Shown here one piece after another: positions 9,780 to 16,704 of a stretch of DNA of 17,500 nucleotides. The translations under genes and the position numbers were made by a program. Numbering within the stretch: the first letter of the stretch is position 1; the number at the start of each line of letters is the position of its first letter. The stretch is from Salpingoeca rosetta (taxonomy: Eukaryota > Opisthokonta > Choanoflagellata > Craspedida > Salpingoecidae): NCBI RefSeq assembly GCF_000188695.1, contig NW_004754902.1, positions 292,817 through 310,316 of the forward strand. The letters are read 5' to 3'. The notes under the pieces are model-generated. The model worked only from the letters and a program-made list of their open reading frames with translations, was not told the DNA's origin and did not search any database.

Positions 9780-10377
9780 TCAGATGCCGACGTCCACGTC
9801 GTTGTCCTCTTCCATCTGCTGCGCCATATCCTCCCTGAACTGCAAGAAATCGCTCAGGCGCACCTTCTGCAATCGCGTCGCCCGCCCAGAAGCCGACGTG
9901 ATGTACCGTGGCTTCCCGCTCACCGCAGCCTCACCCTCCTACGAGCGCAGTGTATTGGGGCACAGGGACAGAAGGGTTGTGGGCACATGGTGAGCAACGT
10001 GGGAGAGAGGACTTGAAATGGTGGTGGGGAGACAAAGAAGTGTGTACATGTGTGTGTGTGTGTGTGCGCGCGCGCACGTGCGTGTGCGTGTGTCTGTGTG
10101 TGTGTGTGCGTGTGTCTGTGTGTGTGTCTGTGTCTGTGTGTGTGTCTGTGTCTGTGTGTGCAAAAGAGACACAAACAGATCGACCCAGAAACACACGCTC
10201 AGAAACACGCAAAAGGACGCACACAAACACGCACGTCGACACAAACACACATACACACACACACTTTCTCTCTCAATGCGCACCCTGGTCACGTGGCGGT
10301 AGAAGCAAAAGTCGCCAAAGGGACAGTCCCCACGACCAAAGTCAAAGTGTTTGCAATCGAGCTTGGACAGGCGCTCC
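9780..10377 (-). other. MKRN: Makorin exons 8-9: final CCCH finger and C-terminal tail
   Basis: Exon 8 (10377-10284) encodes [20 protein letters not shown] and YRH, a C-x9-C-x5-C-x3-H finger like the animal [21 protein letters not shown]. Exon 9 (9938-9780) starts in phase 0 after CTCGTAG and encodes 52 residues ending [11 protein letters not shown]. This tail contains [12 protein letters not shown], an acidic amphipathic end that may correspond to the acidic C-terminus of animal makorins. Confidence 0.88.
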
Positions 10378-12668
10378 CTGCACACAGCACGACACGAACA
10401 ACAGTAGTTGCAGAGGTGGTGGCGGCAATGATGGCGGGTTGAGAAGAGTGCGTGCACGTGCACGTGAACGAACACGCACGGTGTGACAGAAGAGATTTAG
10501 AAGAGGGTCCACACATATGCACTCACGTCCGCACATATGCACATTCACGCACACTCACACACATGCACATACGCACACATACACATACGCATACGCACAC
10601 ACACACGCACACGCTCGCGTATCCACACCTGTATTCTTCGATGAGGGCTGCCTTTTCTGCATCGTCTGTCACAAAGAAGCTGTTGCCACCAAGCAAACAA
10701 TCGTGTGTGAGAAGCACATGCACACACATGCAACTTGCACACAAACCCACACCAATGAAAACGCACACACATGCACACATGCACACATGCACACATGCAC
10801 AAAGCCGCGCACAAACACACGCCACAAACACAAACAAACACACACACATACGTGCCCAACGTAAATAAACACACACACACACACACCTGCTTGGGACGAC
10901 GAAGAAGGAGCGCTCGCGGCAGATTGGGCACTGGCGGACAATGGTGCCTTGCTCCGAATGCTGCCGCCACTTTCGAATGCAGCGCAGGCAAAACGCGTGC
11001 TTGCAGTTGGGAAGGATGCCAAACCTATCGTCGTCGTGGTGATGGCGGTGGTGGTGATGATGGTCGTGGTGAGGCAAGAGCGGGTGATGGGTTGCAGTGC
11101 GGTCACGTGCAATCAGGACAGCAATGGAAGGGCGAGGTTGGAAGAATTGGCTCGCAACAATAGCACACCAAAAGGATACTCCATAAGCACACACACACAC
11201 ACATACACATACATACATACACACAAGTGTGAACACACTTTCTGTCAGAGGGGACGCGTTTTGCGAGGACTTCTTCAAGGCAAATGCAGCACTCCACGCC
11301 CTTGCTCTCCTTCACTTTCGCCCGCCGCTGCCATGCCGTGTTGTGTCGTGTTGTGAGGGGTGGGGTGGGTGTGGGGAACATGGGATGAGCACTCGTACCA
11401 CGAGAGAGAAGGGACACTCACACACATGCACGCACGCACATACACACATGTGCACTCACGCACGCACTCACACACACACACACACACACTCACTCACTCA
11501 CACTCACACTCACACTCACACTCACACTCACACTCACATGCATACATACACACTCACACACCCTCTTCTCCTGCTCCTGCTTGCGAGCGCACGCGTCGAC
11601 ATGGGCGTCGTGCTCCTCGGGGCGATACGGGTGCAGCACCAGCAGGTGGCACACGGGGCACTCAATCCCGTGCAGATATGCACACTCCTCGTCCAGGCAG
11701 TCGCCGGTCGCAACGCCAGCAGGACACAGCGGCGCCTGAGCAGCAGCAGGCAATGGAGAGGGTGGGGTCGAGAAGTGAGTCGTAGTGGTGGTGGTGGTAG
11801 AGTGCAAGCTCAGCTTGCGCGTGAAAACAACGCACACACAAGCACGCAACACGCAACACGCAACACGCACACAGATACAAGTTTTCACACATGCAAGTAC
11901 ACACACATACATACGCACACACGACACACACGACACAGCACACGCCAGGAGAACTCACTGCCTCGAGGGCCTCGTCGCCTTCAAGCGCTGCGCGGGCGGC
12001 GTGGGCATAGTTGACCGCTGGTGGTGATGGTGGTGGTGATGGTGATGGTGGGGGAGTGGTCATGATGAGCAGAGCAGTTGCCATGATGATGGGGTTACGT
12101 TGGACGGCACAGGCTGGAGTGTACAACGAACGCATGCAACATGCACACGCACACACACACATACACACACACACACGCACACACACACACACATACACAC
12201 ACACACGCACACACACACACACACACACACACGAGGCAGAACACACAACGCACGTTGTGTTGGGTATGCGGGCATGTACTGGTGCTGCTGGTAGTCGACA
12301 CCTGCGGGCGCTTTGACCCACGCGAGGGACGGCTGGTCGTGCTGCTCATAACCATCTCCAGCACTGCCGCTGGCATCACCCTCTTCCTGCTCCTGCTGCT
12401 GTGCCTTGGCCTTGCGCGCTGCCTTCTTCTTCACCACGATAAAGAGCTTGCCTGGCTCCTGCCCAGCAACGGCGGTGACGGGCACGTGTGGGGGCGCTGC
12501 CTTGTGCTTGCGCGGCTTGGCCACACTCACCACCTTCCCCTGCGCATCCCTGATTGTGGTGGAGCTGAGCTCCTTTGTGCGCCAGTCCGCGTTGATGCGG
12601 CGTGCCTTGTCGGGCGGTACTGTGGGCGACAGCACGCTCGGTGGCAACTGCCCCAGCTTGCCCGACCT

Positions 12669-12702
<34 letters not shown>

Positions 12703-13600
12703 GTTGCCACGCCTGGCACTGCCGAATGTTGTCGCTGCTGCTGCTGGTGCTGCTGCTGCTCAGTTGGGTGGAACTCTGGGGCTTGTGAAGTGAGGGTCAG
12801 CAAGGGCGTGGGCGTCGTGGGTGCGTTCATCGTGGGTGGTGGCATGAATGAGCTGGGCACAAACTCGGGCGCATCTGCCGACATCTGTGCCAGCATCTGC
12901 GCTGGTGGTGGCTGTATCGCTGTTGTGGGCGCTGTAGTTGCTGTTGCTGCTGTTGTTGTTGTTGTTGCTGTTGTTGCTGGTGTTGCTTGGGACGCCTTGG
13001 TGGTTGCACTTGCAGCCGGCGCAGGTCTCCATGCGTTCCCCTTTGACGCTGCCTTTGTCTTTGTCTTTGTGGCCCCCTTTGTCTTTGGTTTCGTTGGTTT
13101 CGTTGTTGCAGAAGATGGAGACGAGGATGGAGGTGGGGCTGTGGCCTGTGATGTGGCCTTTGCTGACCGTTGTTGCTGTTGTTGTTGTGATTGCTTCGTT
13201 CTGCTCTGTTGCGAACGACTGTTTGCTGTGGCGGGCTGCTGGCGTTGCCGTTTAGCAGCAGCGGCACTGCTCTTGGACTGTGACGCTGTCTTCTTCTTCG
13301 GGCGGACATGGTCGTAGCGACACCTGTCACCGTAGTGGCAGGAGCCGGCGAGGTAGAACTTGCATGTGTTGTCTGGCTTTGCGGCCATGTCGTGCGAGAA
13401 GGGGCACTGTTCGCCTCGTGTGCATGCCCTAACAGGATCGCGACAAACCACCAAATCGCAAAAGGCAAGCTGAGCTACAGGGTCAAACAAACAAGCGGGT
13501 ACACAAGCGGGCAGTCACACACACGCACATACACACAAGCGGGCAGTCACACACAAGCGGGCAGTCACACACAAGCGGGCAGTCACACACAAGCGGGCAG

Positions 13601-13654
<54 letters not shown>

Positions 13655-13704
13655 GCTTACCCGTGCACAAAGTATCTGCATCGCACGTTTGACGTGGAGC
13701 TCAT
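9780..13704 (-). CDS. MKRN: Makorin-type RING E3 ubiquitin ligase, 9 exons, 660 residues
   Basis: Exons in sense order: 13704-13661, 13428-12254, 12017-11959, 11735-11562, 11327-11239, 11024-10887, 10679-10629, 10377-10284, 9938-9780. All eight joins are GT-AG and in phase, ending at TGA 9782-9780. Domain order is that of makorins: CCCH fingers at C9-C17-C23-H27 and C37-C45-C51-H55; a long low-complexity linker (59-400); CCCH plus the makorin Cys-His segment (430-480); a C3HC4 RING (C497 to C549, with CKHAFCLRC and CPIC); and a last CCCH at C585-C595-C601-H605. Makorins are RNA-binding E3 ligases that associate with poly(A)-binding protein. This one is longer than the human protein (about 480) mainly because of the Gln/Thr/Ala-rich linker. 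The start ATG has a good ACCATG context. The orthology group (MKRN1/2/3) cannot be set from this. Confidence 0.95.
10047..10265. repeat. Opposed TG (10047-10160) and CA (10175-10265) tracts in makorin intron 8
   Basis: The plus strand carries TGTGTG with a CGCGCGCGCACGTGCG core at about 10065-10082 and repeated TGTGTCTG units, then a CA/CAAA tract. On the sense strand this is a UG arm by the donor and a CA arm by the acceptor. Confidence 0.88.
10505..10622. repeat. CA/CATACG repeat in makorin intron 7
   Basis: Degenerate CACATATGCA, CACACATACG and CACACGCACACG units next to the donor at 10628. Confidence 0.85.
10717..10886. repeat. CA and CACATG repeats in makorin intron 6
   Basis: Includes four CACACATG-type units at about 10764-10799, CAAACA units and a (CA)9 run touching the donor. 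The sense intron thus begins with nine GU units. Confidence 0.88.
10887..11327 (-). other. MKRN: Makorin RING finger (exons 5 and 6)
   Basis: Exon 5 (11327-11239) supplies [20 protein letters not shown] and exon 6 (11024-10887) supplies [20 protein letters not shown] through [16 protein letters not shown]. The junction (AA|G, phase 2) gives DRKFGIL where animal makorins have ERRFGIL. The C3HC4 ligands are all present: C497, C500, C521, H523, C526, C529, C546, C549. The E2-contact hydrophobics (Ile in CCIC, Trp after CIRK, Pro in CPIC) are kept, so the ligase is predicted to be active. Confidence 0.93.
11187..11224. repeat. CA/CATA repeat in makorin intron 5
   Basis: A (CA)7 run with CATACA extensions, ending close to the donor at 11238. 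Confidence 0.85.
11418..11560. repeat. CA and (CACTCA)n repeats in makorin intron 4
   Basis: CACGCACGCA, (CA)10 and about seven CACTCA units run up to the donor. The sense intron starts GTGTGTGAGTGTG. Confidence 0.88.
11562..11735 (-). other. MKRN: Makorin exon 4: third CCCH finger and makorin Cys-His motif
   Basis: This phase-0 exon encodes 58 residues starting [13 protein letters not shown]. The CCCH finger is C430-x8-C-x4-C-x3-H, ending CAYLHG. The makorin signature follows: [13 protein letters not shown], then [10 protein letters not shown], giving C-x2-C, paired His and a last Cys as in animal makorins (CDMCGLQVLHP...HIKSC). Its end, KQEQEKR, leads directly into the RING exon. Confidence 0.9.
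11825..11942. repeat. CA and ACGCAACAC repeats in makorin intron 3
   Basis: Three ACGCAACAC units at about 11842-11870, then CA/CATA and two ACACGAC units near the donor at 11958. Confidence 0.85.
12138..12233. repeat. CA repeat in makorin intron 2
   Basis: CA runs with G and T interruptions; on the sense strand a UG tract starting about 20 nt after the donor at 12253. Confidence 0.9.
12254..13428 (-). other. MKRN: Makorin exon 2: CCCH 1-2 and Gln/Thr-rich linker with two PAM2-like motifs
   Basis: The 1175-nt exon (phase 2 in, phase 1 out) holds most of the two N-terminal CCCH fingers. It continues with a Lys/Gln/Ser/Thr/Ala-rich linker with Q6 and Q11 runs. Residues 199-209 read [11 protein letters not shown] and residues 229-237 read SQAPEFHPT, both matching the A-x-E-F-x-P core of PAM2 motifs that bind the MLLE domain of poly(A)-binding protein. 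The Q11 run is a pure CAG tract at about 12669-12702. The C-terminal third ([27 protein letters not shown]) looks more constrained. Confidence 0.85.
12669..12702 (-). repeat. Coding (CAG)11 polyglutamine tract in makorin
   Basis: Eleven pure CAG codons on the sense strand encode Q11 in the linker between the CCCH pair and the Cys-His segment. Purity suggests recent slippage and length polymorphism. Confidence 0.9.
13505..13651. repeat. 18-bp minisatellite followed by a perfect CA tract, makorin intron 1
   Basis: The unit AAGCGGGCAGTCACACAC is tandem at 13537, 13555, 13573 and 13591, with a displaced copy at 13505 and a degenerate AAGCGGGT start near 13490. It merges into a CA run of about 40 nt ending at 13651, about 9 nt from the donor at 13660. 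Confidence 0.92.
13661..13704 (-). other. MKRN: Makorin exon 1: short first coding exon splitting CCCH finger 1
   Basis: A 44-nt coding exon begins at ATG and encodes [14 protein letters not shown] plus two bases of a Gly codon. The donor CACGG|GTAAGCC and the acceptor CCTGTTAG (before 13428) restore [19 protein letters not shown], a canonical C-x7-C-x5-C-x3-H finger. Without this exon the first cysteine of the finger would be missing, so the join is well supported although the acceptor lacks a long pyrimidine tract. Confidence 0.85.
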
Positions 13705-14385
13705 GGTTGCGATGATCGCTGGGCGTGCAGCTGTGTGCGTATGTGTGTGTGTGTGTGTTGGTTGCTGCACTGCTACAGGAGTCGTGGACTGGACGTGGAC
13801 GACGTCGACGACGTGGATGGATGGTTGTCACGTGTTTGTTGGTGGCAGGGAGTTACGCTTTGCTTTGTTGTGTTTTGGCGAAACAAATTGCACGAAAGGA
13901 CCAAAGCAACAACGCCACACCAGACCATACAACCCCCCCCCCCCCAAGATCACTGACATGAAGTAGCGCAGAGGACAAGGCAACAAGTCAGTCAGCAACA
14001 CCTGGAGTGCTGAAGTGAGCCTTTGAGCGTACACCATCCAAGGCACGAACGTGCCGAAGTACAAGCAAGACGGGGGAGGCTGAGGCACAACACTGAGACT
14101 AGGAGACTGACAGGACAGACGGACAGACGGACAGATGAGAACGCTGAAATCTGAAATGGAGGGAGGAAGACAAAAAAACAAAGCAACAAAGCAACAAATC
14201 ACTTCATTCCAGCATTCCTTCACGGCACTCACTCCTGCATTCAGAAATCAGAGAGAGGACCCCACAGACAAACAGCACACAGCACACCAGCACGAAGACA
14301 GACAGATCATCTTCTTCAACTGAAGAGAACACCTGAAGAGAACACGTGAAACAGGAGCGCAGCAAAAGCTCGTGTCACGCTGGCT
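13705..14385. other. Intergenic region between the Gln/Pro-rich gene and makorin
   Basis: This 681-bp region should hold the 3' UTR of the upstream gene and the promoter and 5' UTR of makorin. I see a C13 run at 13933-13945, a GGACAGAC tandem at about 14113-14134, an AAAGCAAC repeat at about 14176-14198 and a 13-bp direct repeat CTGAAGAGAACAC at 14320-14345. No convincing gene, TATA box or AATAAA is visible. Confidence 0.55.
13933..13945. repeat. C13 homopolymer
   Basis: Thirteen consecutive C on the plus strand (G13 on the sense strand) in the makorin upstream region. Length may be unreliable because of sequencing slippage. Confidence 0.9.
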
Positions 14386-16704
14386 CTAGTGTCGATGCTG
14401 CTGCAGGTGTCGACGATGATGCTGCTGGTGCTGTTGTTGCTGCTGATGGAAGGGGTTACTGCGTCTCCACAGCAACTCGTCACTTTGAGCTGACCGCCGA
14501 GAAGATGGCAAGGAAGAGGACGAGGACGAGGAGATGGCGGCAGTGGCAGCCGCGGTGGTATCGCTGGCTGAAAGCGACTGCGCCAACGCCTGGTTCGCCA
14601 GAGCAATCCGCTCCTGCAACACGTGGCCAGGATTGGAGGTGGTGCTTCCCATGTCTGCACCGCCACCGCTGCGGTGAGAGTGAGCATGGTGCGCCGTGAT
14701 GAGGGGGGCCACCGTCTGCAGCTGCAGCTGCGGTCCATGTGCGTGTGTTGGTGCCGCTGTGCCTGGAAGTGGAAATGGCGCTGCTTGGGTTTGGTGAACC
14801 ATCATAGACGTGGCTTGTGGTGACGGCTGCGCGGGTTGCATGGCGGGTGCCTGGTATAACACCCCAAGCCCGGACGAGGCGGAGTGCTCCCTCTGCCAGT
14901 AGCCGCGCGGCTGTGCGTACTGGCCTTTGACTTGCGACGGCATGGCGGGCACCTCGTTGTGGACGGCAAACACGGTCACGTACTGCGGTTGGCCCGGATG
15001 GTTGTTCCTCTGGGGTGAGACGTTGGCAGAAGCGACCATATGGCTTTGGTGATGAGCAAGAGTGTAGTACTGCTCATCAGCAATTGCAGATGCGGGCATC
15101 GCGCTGGAGTGCTGGCCATCCGCAGCAGCAGACGCATCTGCGCTAGATGGCTGAGACGGGGCCAAGCCGGACGAAGGGTATGCTGCGCTAGCGGAGGAGG
15201 ACGAGGGGTAGTACGGCTCCGCGGAGGGAGAGACAGGCCCATCATTGACCTTGCGAAGTGCCTTCGCATACGCTGGAGAGCTGGCCTCCAGCAGATCAAC
15301 CTTGGCTTTGAGCTGCTTGATCTGCTCCTTCAGCTGATGCTGTTCCCGCACCGTGTGCTCCAGCAGCAGGAACGCCTTGCGAGCGGCCTGGGTGATGCGG
15401 AAAAACATGTTGGCGTCGTGCTCCCAGCCGCCAGTGAGCACCGCACAGCCTCCGCTTGCCGCGCTGGCGTCCTTCGAATGCTCAGAGGCCTGGGCATGAC
15501 GAAGGGCAACAGCATCGCGATGGACCTGGTCCCACCCCTCAGAGCCCTGTGCATCCACACCAACATCACTGGTCTTCCAAACGGATGCTAGAGAAGCGTC
15601 GTCGTGCTCGATGGCGCTCTGCTTGACGCTGCTGTTCTTGTTTGGCCGGGGTTGAGGAGCCTTGGGCTCGCTGGCGGCTGCAGCCCGGCTGAGCTTGTCC
15701 TGACCCTGCTCCCTCTTGCCCTTGATACTGGAGCTGCTGTTGATACTGCTGCTCTTGGCGCTCGTGGTGGTGCCAGTGGAACTGGCGCTGGTGCTGGCAG
15801 AGCTGCCCGTGTCGCTGCTGTCGCCTGTGTCGCTGCTGTCGCTGCTGTCGACCCCGCTTGTGCTGCTTGCTGTTGAGGACCAGGTGGCAGGATAGCCTTC
15901 AATCAGCATGCGTTGAACGCTGTCCACCACCCGCCTGGTCTCGAGCTCCTCCAAGTCGTGAAAGTTGGGCAGGAGCTTGAGGTCTTGCAGTAGACCGGCG
16001 AAAGGGCGGATCTTTGCAGCTTGCAGCACATACTGGTGAGCAGCCTGAGCCAAGCTGTTGCCGTCAAAGTCGGCAACATGTTCAAGTTCAACACTCTGTC
16101 CTTCATCGCCGGTCGACGAGAACAAAGGGCTGTGTTGTTCCTGCTGTTGCTCGGGTGGCTGTTGTGCTTGTTGGGGTTGTTGTTCCTGTTGTTGCTCAGG
16201 TGGCTGTTGTGCCTGTTCGGGTTGTTCTGGTTGTTGTTGCTCAGGTGGCTGTTGCGGCTGTGGTTGTTGTTGCTCGGGTGGCTGTTGTGCCTGTTCGAGT
16301 TGTTGTTGCTGTTGCTGTGGCCTGCGCCTGCGCGAACGCCTTCGCAGCCGTGGTTGTGGCTGTGGCTGTTGTGGTTGCTGCCGCGGTTGTGGCTGTTGCG
16401 CTTGCAGCTGTGGCCATGGCCGTGGCCACGGCGGTTGGCGTTCCTGTGGCTGCTGTTGCTGCCGTGGCTGCCGTGGCTGCTGTGGCTGTGGCTGTGGCCG
16501 TGGCTGCTGTGGCTGTTGCTGTGGGCGTGGCTGCCGTGGTCGTGGTTGCTGCGGTTGTGGCTGTTGTTGTGGTGGCTGCAGCAGTGGTTGTGGCTGGCTT
16601 TCGCGTCGAATTCGCTCTTGCGCTCGCACTCTCTGCTCTCGTTTGGTGATATGCCTTGCCACGTTTGTCCCTGGCCTCTTCGATTTGCCCCGGCCGGAAG
16701 CCAT
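14386..16704 (-). CDS. Unrecognised Gln/Pro-rich protein with a predicted coiled coil, 772 residues
   Basis: This is a single open frame of 773 codons from the first in-frame ATG (16704, context GACATGG) to TAG at 14388-14386. Residues 1-36 are basic (MASGRGKSKRPG, then KREQRVRAQERIRRE). Residues 37-190 are almost only Gln, Pro, Arg and Glu with repeated QAQQPPEQQQ units. Residues 205-275 look folded and helical (SLAQAAHQYVLQAAKI, GLLQDLKLLPNFHDLEELE, VVDSVQRMLIEGYPATW). Residues 280-330 are Ser/Thr-rich. Residues 427-474 form a likely coiled coil (FFRITQAARKAFLLLEH, then QLKEQIKQLKAKVDLLEAS). The rest is Ser/Ala/Gln/His-rich and disordered, ending in Gln/His runs. I recognise no family. The composition would suit a nuclear regulatory or RNA-granule protein, but this is only a guess. 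A spliced C-terminus cannot be excluded. Confidence 0.7.
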   Translation of the reverse strand: MASGRGKSKRPGTNVARHITKREQRVRAQERIRRESQPQPLLQPPQQQPQPQQPRPRQPRPQQQPQQPRPQPQPQQPRQPRQQQQPQERQPPWPRPWPQLQAQQPQPRQQPQQPQPQPRLRRRSRRRRPQQQQQQLEQAQQPPEQQQPQPQQPPEQQQPEQPEQAQQPPEQQQEQQPQQAQQPPEQQQEQHSPLFSSTGDEGQSVELEHVADFDGNSLAQAAHQYVLQAAKIRPFAGLLQDLKLLPNFHDLEELETRRVVDSVQRMLIEGYPATWSSTASSTSGVDSSDSSDTGDSSDTGSSASTSASSTGTTTSAKSSSINSSSSIKGKREQGQDKLSRAAAASEPKAPQPRPNKNSSVKQSAIEHDDASLASVWKTSDVGVDAQGSEGWDQVHRDAVALRHAQASEHSKDASAASGGCAVLTGGWEHDANMFFRITQAARKAFLLLEHTVREQHQLKEQIKQLKAKVDLLEASSPAYAKALRKVNDGPVSPSAEPYYPSSSSASAAYPSSGLAPSQPSSADASAAADGQHSSAMPASAIADEQYYTLAHHQSHMVASANVSPQRNNHPGQPQYVTVFAVHNEVPAMPSQVKGQYAQPRGYWQREHSASSGLGVLYQAPAMQPAQPSPQATSMMVHQTQAAPFPLPGTAAPTHAHGPQLQLQTVAPLITAHHAHSHRSGGGADMGSTTSNPGHVLQERIALANQALAQSLSASDTTAAATAAISSSSSSSLPSSRRSAQSDELLWRRSNPFHQQQQQHQQHHRRHLQQHRH
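16135..16320 (-). repeat. Coding repeat encoding QQPPEQQQ units
   Basis: The plus strand repeats GTTGCTC(A/G)GGTGGCTGTTG four times with degenerate spacers of Gln codons. On the sense strand this encodes QAQQPPEQQQ-type units (residues about 138-190). The units differ in synonymous and Gln/Pro positions, so this is an older, decaying coding minisatellite. Confidence 0.7.

Noticed and set aside
14135..14323. Small plus-strand frame in the intergenic region
   Set aside because: It has no codon bias, domain or context beyond simple repeats, so chance is the best explanation.
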